In this document: in pieces, positions 15,621 to 27,002 of the stretch
Numbering within the stretch: position 1 is the first letter of the stretch
Layout: each line of letters begins with the position of its first letter
NCBI RefSeq assembly: GCF_035605935.1
Contig: NZ_DATNGK010000051.1
Location: 1-64,000 of the forward strand
Source: Actinocrinis sp035605935
GTDB lineage: Bacteria; Actinomycetota; Actinomycetes; Streptomycetales; Catenulisporaceae
Direction of reading: 5' to 3'
DNA length: 64,000 bases
Translations under genes and position numbers: made by a program
Notes under the pieces: generated by a model
What the model was told of the DNA's origin: nothing
Seen by the model: the letters and a program-made list of their open reading frames with translations, nothing else
Databases searched by the model: none

Positions 15621-15953
15621 TCACGGGAACGGTAGGTACGCGGACAGGTCACTGCGCGGCCCGCTGGCGTTGATCCGGCCGGTGGCCACGCCCTGCGTCC
15701 AGTCGAGCTCGCCGAGCGCGAGATCGAGCCAGGCGGTCGCGTCGAGTTCGACCACGTTCGGCGGCGTGCCGCGAGTGTGCCGCGGTCCCTCGACACACTG
15801 CACGGCGACAAACGGGGGCACCCGCAACTCGACGCTGTGCCCCGGCGTCTGCTCCGCGAAGGCCCGGACGCTGGCCTTGATCAGCGCACCGAGCGCCGCC
15901 CGGTCACCAGGGGTGAGCCCGGCGCGGGCGGCGCTCAATTCCTCACGGTTCAT
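15621..15953 (-). CDS. Sterol carrier family protein (SCP_3-like)
   Basis: A 110-residue protein (MNREELSAARAGLTPGDRAA at the start, later VELDATAWLDLALGELDW) that matches the small 'sterol carrier family' proteins sitting between purL and purF in actinobacteria. The fold is thought to bind hydrophobic ligands, but its partner and its link with purine synthesis are unknown. ATG 15953 lies 17 bp after the purL stop, so the gene belongs to the purSQL transcript. A GAAG precedes the start. Length is normal for the group. Confidence 0.8.
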   Translation of the reverse strand: MNREELSAARAGLTPGDRAALGALIKASVRAFAEQTPGHSVELRVPPFVAVQCVEGPRHTRGTPPNVVELDATAWLDLALGELDWTQGVATGRINASGPRSDLSAYLPFP

Positions 15954-15970
15954 CGGCTTCTGATCGTGGC

Positions 15971-18330
<2,360 letters not shown>

Positions 18331-18331
<1 letters not shown>

Positions 18332-19017
18332 CAGGCGGCCACCAGCTGCTTGAGGATCGAGGTGAAGAAGGGCAGCCCGTCGGTCGCGGGGCCGGGATAG
18401 GGACCGGTCAGTTCTTCAACCGCGTGCTCCGGATGCGGCATGAGGCCGACGACGTTGCCTGCCGCGTTGGCGATCCCGGCGATGTCCCGAGCCGAACCGT
18501 TCGGATTGTCCAGATACCGCGCGACGATCCGGCCCTCGGCGGCCAGCTCGTCGAGCGTGTGCTCGTCGGCGGTGAAGCGGCCTTCGCCGTTCTTGATTGG
18601 GATCAGGATCTCTTGACCGACCGCGTAGTCGGCTGTCCACGCAGTGGTCGTGGATTCGATGCGCAGTCGCTCATCGCGGTTGATGAAGAGCAGCCCGCCA
18701 TTGCGGATCAGCGCACCGGGCAGCAGGTGTGACTCGCAGAGCACTTGGAAGCCGTTGCAGATGCCGAGCACGGGCAGACCTTCCCGCGCCCCGGTGATGA
18801 CCGCTTCCATCACCGGCGAGAAGCGGGCGATGGCTCCGGCCCGCAGGTAGTCGCCGTAGGAGAAGCCGCCCGGAAGGATGACCGCGTCGACCTGGTGCAG
18901 GTCGGCGTCGCGGTGCCAGAGTGCGACCGGCTCTGCGCCGACGAGGGCGACGGCCCGCAGCGCGTCCTGATCGTCCTGGCTACCTGGGAAGGTAACCACA
19001 CCGATGCGCGCGGACAT
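18331..19017 (-). CDS. purQ: FGAM synthetase, glutaminase subunit
   Basis: A 228-residue class I glutamine amidotransferase that supplies ammonia to PurL. The nucleophilic Cys is in LGICNGFQVLCE and the His/Glu pair in MPHPEHAVEE. The start is typical (MSARIGVVTFPGSQDD). It overlaps both purS upstream and purL downstream by a single base. Confidence 0.96.
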
Positions 19018-19355
19018 CAGCTGGCCGCCTGCTCGGTCACGGCTGCAGAGGGCGCGGTGCCATGTGCCGTAGCGGCGGAAGCCGGGGAGGCGGCTGACGC
19101 CGAGTCCAAAGCGGTGTCGAACCGCACGTCGAACTGCTCGATGACCGTGTTCGCGAGCAGCCTTTCGGCGATCTCGCGAGCCCGAGCCAGCGCGGCGTCG
19201 TCCGCCGGGCCGGCCAGTTCGATCTCGAAGCGCTTGCCTTGGCGCACGTCCACGATGCCGTCGAAGCCCAGCCGGGGCAGTGCCCGCTGCACGGCCTGTC
19301 CTTGAGGATCGAGGATTTCCGGCTTAAGCATGACGTCGACCACGACACGTGCCAT
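19017..19355 (-). CDS. purS: FGAM synthetase, PurS subunit
   Basis: A 112-residue PurS, the small dimeric subunit that joins PurQ to PurL. The core is MARVVVDVMLKPEILDPQGQ then AVQRALPRLGFDGIVDVRQG and KRFEIEL. PurS proteins are usually 80-90 residues; here an Ala/Ser-rich tail of about 25 residues follows the core. A frame extends upstream, but ATG 19355 begins the family sequence. First gene of the purSQL unit; the stop overlaps the purQ ATG. Confidence 0.93.
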   Translation of the reverse strand: MARVVVDVMLKPEILDPQGQAVQRALPRLGFDGIVDVRQGKRFEIELAGPADDAALARAREIAERLLANTVIEQFDVRFDTALDSASAASPASAATAHGTAPSAAVTEQAAS

Positions 19356-19471
19356 GTGCACTCCCACTTGTGTCTGCAACGGCTCTCGGCAGCCCACGGC
19401 CGCGGGCTGTCCTGCTGTTGGCGGTAGGACAAAGCCTACCTGGGCGCGACCAATGGACCTGCCGCGCTGAT

Positions 19472-19499
19472 CCCGGTCGGCTGCGTACAGCCGACCGGG
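19472..19499 (-). terminator. Hairpin between purC and purS
   Basis: A perfect 12-bp stem CCCGGTCGGCTG/CAGCCGACCGGG with a CGTA loop, 33 bp after the purC stop. No T-run follows. It probably separates the purB-purC transcript from purSQL. Confidence 0.6.
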
Positions 19500-19532
19500 G
19501 GCTCAACCGCGCCAGCCCGCTGTGGCCCGCGG

Positions 19533-20582
19533 CTACTGGAAGCGGCGGCCGGTGAGCCGCTCGTACGCCTCCACGTACCGATCGCGGGTCCGCTCCACCA
19601 CCTGATCAGGCAACGGAGGCGGCGGCTGATCGGATTTCGGGTCCCAACCAGACTCGGGCGAGGTCAGCCAATCGCGGACGAACTGCTTGTCGAACGACTG
19701 CTGCGAGCGTCCGGGCTGCCACCGGTCGGCGGGCCAGAACCGGGACGAGTCCGGAGTGAGCACCTCGTCGGCGAGCACGATCGTGCCGTCTGGCCGCCTG
19801 CCGAACTCGAACTTCGTGTCCGCCAGGATGATGCCGCGGTCCAGCGCGATGTCCCGAGCCGCCGCGTACACACTCAGGGTGAGACGGCGCAGTTCCTCGG
19901 CGACGGCCGCGCCCGTGCGGCTGGCGACCTCACCGAAGGAGATGTTCTCGTCATGCTCGCCAAGCTCGGCTTTGGCCGCAGGGGTGAACACTGGCTCGTC
20001 CAGGCGCGAGCCGTCCACCAGCCCTTCGGGGAGCGGGAGTCCGCACACGGTGCCGGACACCCGGTACTCGGCGAGCCCCGAACCGGTCAGGTAACCGCGG
20101 GCCACGCACTCGATCAGCAGCATGTCGAGCCGTTCGCAGAGCATCGAGCGTCCGCGTAGCGCCTCGACGTCGCCGGCCAGTTCTGCCGGGTACTGCTCGG
20201 GATCAGCCGAGATCACGTGATTGGGAACCAGATCCGCCAGCCGCTCGAACCACCAGAGCGAGAGCTGGGTCAGGATCCGGCCCTTGTCCGGGATCGGGGT
20301 GTCCAGGACGTGATCGAAGGCTGAGATCCGGTCGGAGGCGACCAGGAGCAGCCGGTCGCCGACGGCGTAGAGTTCGCGGATCTTCCCGGATCCCAGGTGC
20401 ACCGCGCCGGTGACCGGCGCGCCACTGCTCGCCGGACCGCCGCTCAGCGCGCCACCAGTCGCCGCGTTGGTAGTCGCCGCGTTGCTAGTAACCGTGCTGC
20501 TGGTTGTTTCCTGGGTCGTTGTCGCTTGCGTCGTCTGCCCTGACGCCGGATCGGACGCTGCGGAGTGCGGAGTCGCCGTCAT
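19533..20582 (-). CDS. purC: SAICAR synthase with an unusual N-terminal extension
   Basis: A 349-residue PurC that joins CAIR and aspartate. The conserved core starts at about residue 60 (HLGSGKIRELYAVGDRLLLV, then SDRISAFDHVL) and contains LADTKFEFGR and LADEVLTPDSSRFWP. Before it lies a low-complexity Thr/Ala/Ser stretch (for example TTQATTTQETTSSTVTSNA) that is absent from usual PurC. The ATG at 20582 lies one base after the purB stop, which supports translation of the extension by coupling; an internal GTG near the core is the alternative start. The pair purB-purC forms a unit closed by a hairpin. Confidence 0.93.
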   Translation of the reverse strand: MTATPHSAASDPASGQTTQATTTQETTSSTVTSNAATTNAATGGALSGGPASSGAPVTGAVHLGSGKIRELYAVGDRLLLVASDRISAFDHVLDTPIPDKGRILTQLSLWWFERLADLVPNHVISADPEQYPAELAGDVEALRGRSMLCERLDMLLIECVARGYLTGSGLAEYRVSGTVCGLPLPEGLVDGSRLDEPVFTPAAKAELGEHDENISFGEVASRTGAAVAEELRRLTLSVYAAARDIALDRGIILADTKFEFGRRPDGTIVLADEVLTPDSSRFWPADRWQPGRSQQSFDKQFVRDWLTSPESGWDPKSDQPPPPLPDQVVERTRDRYVEAYERLTGRRFQ

Positions 20583-20583
20583 C

Positions 20584-21894
20584 TCAGGTCAGCTCCGCCA
20601 GCCGGTCGAACATGCCGGAGAGATTCGCCACGAAGCGCTCCGGGCGGCACGCTTCGTCGAGCCGGGCCTCGTCGATCTTCAGGCCCGCCGTCGCCGCTTC
20701 TTCGCGCAGCGTTTCCCGGAACGGGCGCCCGGTCTCCCAGGTCTTCATCGCGGCACGCTGGGTGAGCGGGTACGCCTCGGTGTCGCGGGCCAGCCCCATC
20801 TCGATCAGCTCCAGCAGCACGGTGGAGGTGTAGATCAGGCCGCCGGTCGATTCGAGGTTCACCTTCATCCGGTCGGCGTCCACGACCAGTCCGCTCATCA
20901 GGCGGATCGTCAGATTGAGCATGTAATCCAAGCCGGCGGCGGCGTCCGGCAGCGCCACTCGCTCGGTGGAGGAGTGCGAGATGTCCCGCTCGTGCCACAG
21001 CGGGATGCCCTCCATGACCGGCACGACCTGGGCGCGCACGATGCGCGCGAGGCCGGCCAGCCGCTCCGACATGATCGGGTTCTTCTTGTGCGGCATCGCG
21101 GAGGAGCCCTTCTGGCCCTTACCAAAGGGTTCCCAAAGCTCCCGCACTTCGGTGCGCTGCCCGTGCCGCACTTCCAGGGCGATGGCCTCGAGCACGGTGG
21201 CCATCACGGCCAGCGCGCAGACCCACTCGGAGATCCCGTCCCGGATGACCACCTGGGTCGAGACCTCCGCCGCCTTGAGCCCGAGCTTTTCCGCTACGTA
21301 GCGCTCCACGGCCGGATCGATATTCGAGTACGTACCGACCGCTCCGGAGATCGCCATGACGCCTACCGCTGCGCGCGCGGTGCGGATCCGGTCGCGCGAC
21401 CGCGCGACCGCATAGGCGAAGTCCGCTACCCGATGGCCCCACACGTCCGGCTCGCCGTGGATGCCGTGCGTACGCCCGACGCGCAGCGTGCCGCGGTGCG
21501 CGAGGGCATGGTCCCGGAGCACCGCCACGAGCCGATCCGACTTAGCCAGGATCAGATCGGTCGCCTCCACCAGCTGGAGCGCGAGGGCCGTGTCGAGCAG
21601 GTCCGAGGAAGTCATCCCGAAGTGCACGTAGGCGGCGGCCTCGCGCGGTTCGGTGTTGTCTGCCCAGGCGGACAGGAACGCGATCACGTCGTGCTGGGTG
21701 ACCGCCTCGATCTCGGCGACCGCCTCCGGCGTCGGGGCGGGTGCTTTGCGCACGGCTTCCAGCGCGTCGGCCGGCACCGTTCCGGCGGCGGCGTGCGCTT
21801 CCATGACCAGGGTCTCGACCTGGCACCACAGCTCGTATTTGTGGGCCTCGCTCCACACGCGGCCCATTTCCGGGAGGGTGTACCGTCCGATCAC
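20584..21894 (-). CDS. purB: Adenylosuccinate lyase
   Basis: A 436-residue PurB of the fumarase/aspartase superfamily. It releases fumarate from SAICAR and from adenylosuccinate, and so acts twice in AMP synthesis. The signature loop is SSAMPHKKNPIMSERLAGLA, and other conserved parts are FGMTSSDLLDTA and GRTHGIHGEPDVWG. The frame is open upstream to 22266, but GTG 21894 gives the family start (VIGRYTLPEMGRVWSEAHKY) and has AAGGAG nine bases before it. Confidence 0.96.
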   Translation of the reverse strand: MIGRYTLPEMGRVWSEAHKYELWCQVETLVMEAHAAAGTVPADALEAVRKAPAPTPEAVAEIEAVTQHDVIAFLSAWADNTEPREAAAYVHFGMTSSDLLDTALALQLVEATDLILAKSDRLVAVLRDHALAHRGTLRVGRTHGIHGEPDVWGHRVADFAYAVARSRDRIRTARAAVGVMAISGAVGTYSNIDPAVERYVAEKLGLKAAEVSTQVVIRDGISEWVCALAVMATVLEAIALEVRHGQRTEVRELWEPFGKGQKGSSAMPHKKNPIMSERLAGLARIVRAQVVPVMEGIPLWHERDISHSSTERVALPDAAAGLDYMLNLTIRLMSGLVVDADRMKVNLESTGGLIYTSTVLLELIEMGLARDTEAYPLTQRAAMKTWETGRPFRETLREEAATAGLKIDEARLDEACRPERFVANLSGMFDRLAELT

Positions 21895-22072
21895 GGCGGA
21901 CTGCTCCTTATCAACAGGTTCAGCGGGACAGACCTGGCCCGCCGAACTCCATTCTCCATGAGCGCAAGTGGCCGCGCGGATTTCATCGTGAACCTGTGCA
22001 TAAAGGCTGTGGATAACTGGTGCCCTAAGCAGATTTCCGCAGGTCGAGATGATCGCCGCCGCAAAGGATAGT

Positions 22073-23356
22073 TCAGGCCCGCAATCCACCGGCGTGTGCG
22101 ATCCAGTCCCGCAGCGCGGCGAAATCGGCATTGTCCAACAGGCCATGGACAAGCTCGTCGACCGGCACGACGTGCCCGGCACGGTCGCGCAGGATGACCC
22201 CGTCCAGCCAGTCCACATCCCAGCAGGCGAGTCTGAGGTCCACCAAGCCGCACTGCACCACGGCACGCAGGCCGGCGGCCAGTTCGCCGGAGCCGTGCGG
22301 CCTGGCGTCGGCTTCGAGCAGCGCGCGGACCTTGGCGATCAAGGGATGATCCGGAGCGTCCGCGGCCTCCGCTCGCAGCGCCGGCTCGGCGACGGTGGCC
22401 ACATAGCGCGACCACGGCAGTTGTTGATCGATCCGCTGTCCCTCGTAGACGAGCGGCGCGAGCGCCGAGACTGCGCGGTCCACATCACCCGGCTCGTCGA
22501 GCAGGTCGCAGGCCGGGCGCTCGGTCAGCCGGTCCGCGAGCCCGACCCCGACCCGGTCGCGCTGGCCGAGTTCGGTGAGCGCGGCCACGAGCGCGGCATT
22601 CAACGTCTCCGGCGCTTGCCCACGGCGCCAGGCCGGCATGGCGAGCCTGGTCAGCAGGCGATCCCAGCCGACGGCGACCAACCCGGCCTGTTCGTGCGCG
22701 TACACACGGCTCGCCGGCTCGACGATGCGGGCCCGTTCCGCCGCCGCGGCACCGATCGCTCGCTCCATGGCCTCGGCGCGAATCCGGCAGGCCTCGGCGA
22801 CCGCGACGATGACGGTACGCGGCCAAGGCGGGAAGCCGTGCACTTCGGCGATATCGAGTCTGCGCACGAGCTTGCGGGCTCGGCCTATGAGGGTGTCGTG
22901 CGCGGCGTCCATACCGGCGAGCACTGGAGCGAGCAACCCGCGCAACTCACTGACGCGCAGCCACCACAGGAACGGCGCACCGATGACCAGAACTGGGCCC
23001 TCCGGTCGCGGCTCGAGCCAGGCGTCGCAGTCTGGAGACAGCTCAAGGCCGACCGGTTCGCTCACACCGAGAGCCGCGGTCACTTGACGTACCGCAAGCA
23101 TCAGTTCGCCGTAGCCGCCCTCCGTCGGAGCGACCGTGGGTGAAAGCGGCGGCACGATGCGATGGAAGCGAAGCAGTGGCCAAACGCAGAGCGCAGCTAT
23201 CAGCACCGTGACGGTTAGGCCGATCGGGAGGGGCAGCACGGCAAGAGCGGCGGCCGACGCGGCTCCGGCGGCAGCGATCCAGCAACCCACGGCCAGCCGG
23301 CAGATCCGCGTGATGGCGCGGGCCTGGCGGACGGCGCTGGTCGAGGCCGCAGTCAA
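22073..23356 (-). CDS. Membrane protein resembling an M48 peptidase without its metal site
   Basis: A 427-residue protein with two N-terminal membrane spans (about 21-41 and 43-63) and a long soluble part. The segment PVLVIGAPFLWWLRVSELRG, then LLAPVLAGMDAAHD, lines up by eye with the M48 zinc-peptidase pattern of a strand followed by ELxxxLAHELGHxxxxD. The zinc-binding HExxH is replaced by APVLA at about 143-147, so it cannot be a zinc peptidase in the usual way. The rest is helical and Arg/Ala-rich, with no recognised motif. It lies between purD and purB in the same direction, a position held by an unknown membrane protein in related genomes as far as I recall. Role unknown; a scaffold or substrate-binding role would be inference. 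Confidence 0.65.
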   Translation of the reverse strand: MTAASTSAVRQARAITRICRLAVGCWIAAAGAASAAALAVLPLPIGLTVTVLIAALCVWPLLRFHRIVPPLSPTVAPTEGGYGELMLAVRQVTAALGVSEPVGLELSPDCDAWLEPRPEGPVLVIGAPFLWWLRVSELRGLLAPVLAGMDAAHDTLIGRARKLVRRLDIAEVHGFPPWPRTVIVAVAEACRIRAEAMERAIGAAAAERARIVEPASRVYAHEQAGLVAVGWDRLLTRLAMPAWRRGQAPETLNAALVAALTELGQRDRVGVGLADRLTERPACDLLDEPGDVDRAVSALAPLVYEGQRIDQQLPWSRYVATVAEPALRAEAADAPDHPLIAKVRALLEADARPHGSGELAAGLRAVVQCGLVDLRLACWDVDWLDGVILRDRAGHVVPVDELVHGLLDNADFAALRDWIAHAGGLRA

Positions 23357-23649
23357 GCGTGCTCACCCCGAATCCTGAACGCAGGATCGCCGGACCGCCG
23401 GGCGTGCCTCCGCGGCCCGACCGACAGGTCCTGGCTGCTCAGTTCGCCGGTCGCGCCGCCGATCGGCCATCGCGATCCGCGGTGGCCGAGCGTGTGAAAC
23501 GCTTCCTTCCTTCGCAGCGTAGCGCCGGGCGGGAACTGTGGGCATGCGGGCCGCCGGCTTTTCCGCTCGTTCGGGTGAGGTTCTTAATCCGGGTGAACCG
23601 CGTGGTCAGAGCCTTAACCGTGCCATATCTACGGACGGTCGCAGATCCG
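23357..23649. other. Spacer between purD and the membrane-protein gene
   Basis: 293 bp without a supported gene or a clear terminator. Confidence 0.35.
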
Positions 23650-24912
23650 TCACGGAACGCTGATCAGCCCCGAGATCGCCTTAGCCGCGATGTCCGTGCG
23701 GTGGTGTCCACCGGGCAGCTCGATTCGGCCAAGTGCCGCGTAGGCCAGGTCACGCGCGCTCGCCAGATCGGCGGCCCGACCCGTCACCGCGAGCACACGG
23801 CCGCCGGATGCGACGAGTTCTCCCGCGTCGTTCGTTGCGGTGCCGGCTTGGTACACCGTTACCGCATCGGTCATCTCTGCTTCGTCGATGCCGGTGATCC
23901 GATCGCCACCGCGCGGCGTGCCCGGGTAGCCGGATGCGGCGAGCACGACGGTGACCGCGGCACCGTCGTGCCACTGAAGCGGTTCTACTGCGCCGAGCGT
24001 TCCAGTGGCCGCGTGGAGCAGCAGTTGCGCTAGCGGACTCTTCAACAGCGGCAGGACCACCTGAGTCTCAGGATCGCCGAATCGAGCGTTGAACTCGATG
24101 ACTCGCACACCACGCTTGGTGAGCGCGAGTCCGGCGTACAGCAGGCCGACGAACGGGGTGCCCTGGCGACGCAGTTCGTCGACGGTCGGCTGAAGCACGC
24201 GCTCTAGAACGTCAGCGACCAGATTCTCGGGCGCCCAAGGCAGCGGCGAGTAGGCCCCCATGCCGCCGGTGTTCGGACCGGCATCCTCGTCGCCGACCCG
24301 CTTGAAGTCCTGCGCGGGTTGCAGCGGCAGGACAGTGGTGCCGTCGCTCAACGCGAAGAGCGAGACCTCCGGCCCGTCGAGGTACTCCTCGATCACGACG
24401 CGGCCACACGCGTTCGCGTGGGCGAGCGCATCGTCCCGATCCTCGGTCACCACAACGCCCTTACCGGCCGCGAGCGCATCGTCCTTGACGACGTAGGGCG
24501 GACCGAAGGCGTCCAACGCACGCGCGGCTTCCTCAGGCGTCGAACACACGAAAGCTTCGGCGGTAGGCACGCCGGCTGCGGCCATAACGTCCTTCGCGAA
24601 CGCTTTTGACCCCTCTAGGCGCGCGGCCGCCTTTGACGGGCCGAACACCGCGATACCCGCCGCACGTACGGCATCTGCGACCCCCGCGACAAGCGGCGCT
24701 TCCGGACCGACGATGACGAGGTCCGCGCCCAGTTCAGCGGCGAGTTTCGCGACCGCGTCGGGATCGAGCGCGTCCACTGCGCGTAGTTCGGCCACCCCGG
24801 CGATGCCGGGATTGCCGGGCGCGCAATAGAGCGCGGTCACGGACTCGTCGAGACTAAGCGCGTGGCAGATGGCGTGCTCGCGCCCGCCGCCGCCGATGAC
24901 CAGGATCTTCAC
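23650..24912 (-). CDS. purD: Phosphoribosylamine-glycine ligase (GAR synthetase)
   Basis: A 420-residue ATP-grasp enzyme that makes GAR from phosphoribosylamine and glycine. The start VKILVIGGGGREHAICHAL is the PurD hallmark, and RVIEFNARFGDPETQVVLP is the ATP-grasp metal site. GTG 24912 matches the family start. It has no Shine-Dalgarno sequence; a TAGGGT lies a few bases upstream, so the message may be leaderless (another in-frame GTG stands two codons earlier). It is divergent from the nitroreductase gene, 64 bp away. Confidence 0.95.
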   Translation of the reverse strand: MKILVIGGGGREHAICHALSLDESVTALYCAPGNPGIAGVAELRAVDALDPDAVAKLAAELGADLVIVGPEAPLVAGVADAVRAAGIAVFGPSKAAARLEGSKAFAKDVMAAAGVPTAEAFVCSTPEEAARALDAFGPPYVVKDDALAAGKGVVVTEDRDDALAHANACGRVVIEEYLDGPEVSLFALSDGTTVLPLQPAQDFKRVGDEDAGPNTGGMGAYSPLPWAPENLVADVLERVLQPTVDELRRQGTPFVGLLYAGLALTKRGVRVIEFNARFGDPETQVVLPLLKSPLAQLLLHAATGTLGAVEPLQWHDGAAVTVVLAASGYPGTPRGGDRITGIDEAEMTDAVTVYQAGTATNDAGELVASGGRVLAVTGRAADLASARDLAYAALGRIELPGGHHRTDIAAKAISGLISVP

Positions 24913-24976
24913 GCGCACTACCCTATAAGCCACCGGGCTTGACGCGGGCCGTCCGGGCGCGCATAAGGTCAACGGC

Positions 24977-25558
24977 ATGGAGCTTCAGGACGCGATCCGC
25001 AAGCGAAGGATGGTCCGCACCTTCGACACCAGTCGCCCGGTGCCCGAGGAGTCGCTGGAGCGAATCCTGCGCAACGGAACGCATGCGCCCTCAGCGGGTT
25101 TCTCACAGGGACAGGCGTGGTTGGTACTGCGTGACGCGGACCTGGAAAAGTTCTGGCAGTTCGGCTCGGACGCAGTGGGCGACACGGTACGTACTGCGCC
25201 GCTAGTGATCGTGCCGTTCTCATGCAAGCGCGTATACCTTGACCGCTACGCACAGCCGGATAAGGGTTGGACGGACCGCGACGAGTCGCGGTGGCCGGTT
25301 CCGTTCTGGCATATCGACACTGGAATGGCGGCAATGCTGCAACTGCTCACCGCGGTCGACGAAGGTCTGGGTGCGCTCTATTTCGGGATCGTGCCCGAGC
25401 AGGTCCAGCCGTTCCGCGACGCGTTCGGGGTACCGGACGACTACGAGCCGATCGGCGCCATCGCAATCGGCTACGACGCGGAAACCGAGAAACGCGATCT
25501 ACGCGCGCGGCGCAAGCCGATCGAGAGCGTCGTGCACTACGGGACGTGGTCGCGATGA
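24977..25558 (+). CDS. Nitroreductase-family FMN oxidoreductase
   Basis: A 193-residue protein of the nitroreductase fold. The opening MELQDAIRKRRMVRTFD then TSRPVPEESLERILRNGTHA, PSAGFSQ is the usual FMN-binding start, and LYFGIVPEQVQPFRDAFGVP, then YEPIGAIAIGY is the usual end. Such enzymes use NAD(P)H to reduce nitro compounds, quinones or enones; the substrate cannot be told. The stop overlaps the start of the HAD hydrolase gene (ATGA), so the two are coupled. A central insertion (SCKRVYLDRYAQPDKGWTD) is seen in actinobacterial members. Confidence 0.85.
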   Translation: MELQDAIRKRRMVRTFDTSRPVPEESLERILRNGTHAPSAGFSQGQAWLVLRDADLEKFWQFGSDAVGDTVRTAPLVIVPFSCKRVYLDRYAQPDKGWTDRDESRWPVPFWHIDTGMAAMLQLLTAVDEGLGALYFGIVPEQVQPFRDAFGVPDDYEPIGAIAIGYDAETEKRDLRARRKPIESVVHYGTWSR

Positions 25559-26232
25559 GTGGCGCGGCGTCCAAGACGACGGCACCCAAATTCGCGTTCT
25601 TCGACCTCGACAACACGCTGGTCGACCAGAGCGGCGCGCTGCGCGAATGGGCCGAGCACTTCGTCGCGGATCGAGGACTGGACCCGGCCGCGGTGGACTT
25701 CCTGGCGGTCAAAAGCTCGAATGCGGTCACGTGGACGGAGTACGCAGCGGACTTCAAGCGTCACTTCCAACTGGCCGACAGCGTCGAGCAACTGGTCCGG
25801 GACGTGACCGACACGTACCCGCGGTACTTCGTACTGGATGATGCGGTAGCGGACGGGCTGCGGCTTCTGCGTGCGGAAGGCTGGCGGCTCGGCATCGTCA
25901 CCAACGGCGCGACGACGATGCAGAGCGCGAAGATCGATCAGGTGGGGCTGCGTGACCTGGTCGATGGCGTGTACATCTCCGAGGCGGAAGGCTCCCGCAA
26001 GCCAGAGCGGCGGATTTTCGAGCAGGCCGCAGCGAAGTTGGGTGTTCAGCTTGGGCAACGCAACGGTTGGATGGTGGGCGACACGTTGGATGCCGATATC
26101 GCGGGAGGGCTGAGCGCCGGCCTACGCACGGTGTGGCTGCAAGGCGACTACGCGTTATCCGCGGTGGATCCCGAACCGCACCACATCTGTACGTCCATCG
26201 CCGACGCACTCAAGCTCCTCGCTGACGCCTAG
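25555..26232 (+). CDS. HAD-superfamily hydrolase (subfamily IA)
   Basis: A 225-residue phosphatase-like protein. HAD motif I is FAFFDLDNTLVD (nucleophile Asp17, acid/base Asp19), motif II is IVTNGATT, motif III the lysine in EGSRKPERRIFEQA and motif IV WMVGDTLDADIAGGL. A helical cap domain lies between motifs I and II. The ATG overlaps the nitroreductase stop by four bases. Substrate unknown; small phosphorylated metabolites are typical. Confidence 0.88.
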   Translation: MSGAASKTTAPKFAFFDLDNTLVDQSGALREWAEHFVADRGLDPAAVDFLAVKSSNAVTWTEYAADFKRHFQLADSVEQLVRDVTDTYPRYFVLDDAVADGLRLLRAEGWRLGIVTNGATTMQSAKIDQVGLRDLVDGVYISEAEGSRKPERRIFEQAAAKLGVQLGQRNGWMVGDTLDADIAGGLSAGLRTVWLQGDYALSAVDPEPHHICTSIADALKLLADA

Positions 26233-26346
26233 TCGGTCGGCAGTGCCGACGCTGCCACCAGCGATCCGAGCCCAATCAGCCTCAACCGGCATCGCGACCG
26301 CAATCGCGACCGCCCGGATGTCGGTACCACAGGCGAGACTGTCTAC

Positions 26347-26817
26347 ATGGCTACCTGGGAGCAGTTCGCGCAGGCGGAACCGGAATTCGCGGCGGCCGTG
26401 TTGGCGCGTTTCGCCGCGACGAAGCACCATGTCCTGGCCACGGTGCGCCGCGACGGCTCGCCGCGAGTCAGCGGCACGGAGGTACGCGTTGTCGGTCCGA
26501 ACCTCACGATCGGATCGATGCTCAACGCGATGAAGGCCGTCGATCTGCGCCGCGACAGCCGCTTCGCCCTGCACGCCAACCCGGGCGACGGCTCGATGGC
26601 CGGCGGCGACGCGAAGCTCGCGGGGACGGCAACGGAGATCACCGATCCGCAACTCAAGACAGCCATGGTTGACGACATGGAGGGCGACCCCGGGCCGTTC
26701 CACCTCTTCCATCTCGACATCACCGAGGCCGTACTCACCTCGCTCGCCCCGACGAACGACTACCTGCGCATCCAGACCTGGCGCCCTGGCGAAGCGATCC
26801 GCGAGCAGCGCCGCTGA
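26347..26817 (+). CDS. Pyridoxamine-5'-phosphate-oxidase-like flavin-binding protein
   Basis: A 156-residue split beta-barrel protein of the PNPOx-like class. The sequence VLATVRRDGSPRVSGTEVRV and the following strands match the FMN/F420-binding barrel common in actinobacteria. It is too short and lacks the PLP-binding features of true PdxH. It may act as an F420- or FMN-dependent reductase, or as a heme or flavin carrier; the sequence alone does not decide. It stands alone, 114 bp after the HAD gene. Confidence 0.75.
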   Translation: MATWEQFAQAEPEFAAAVLARFAATKHHVLATVRRDGSPRVSGTEVRVVGPNLTIGSMLNAMKAVDLRRDSRFALHANPGDGSMAGGDAKLAGTATEITDPQLKTAMVDDMEGDPGPFHLFHLDITEAVLTSLAPTNDYLRIQTWRPGEAIREQRR

Positions 26818-27002
26818 AACCTGCAGGTCGCTCTTCGCCCCGCATCGCGCCATCCGCACAGAAGCGCAGCGAAACCCGTAGGCCGCGAACACCGGTTCCG
26901 CATCAGAGTTCTGCCGGACTGCAGAATTCCGGACAGTCAGTGTTGATCCGACCCTTCGGTGGGTAACCAGGGCAAGAAGGAGGAGCCCTGGCTCATCGAG
27001 CC

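Noticed and set aside
20410..22071. A 553-codon open frame on the plus strand opposite purC and purB.
   Set aside because: Long antisense frames are common in DNA with strong third-position GC; purB and purC on the other strand have clear family motifs.
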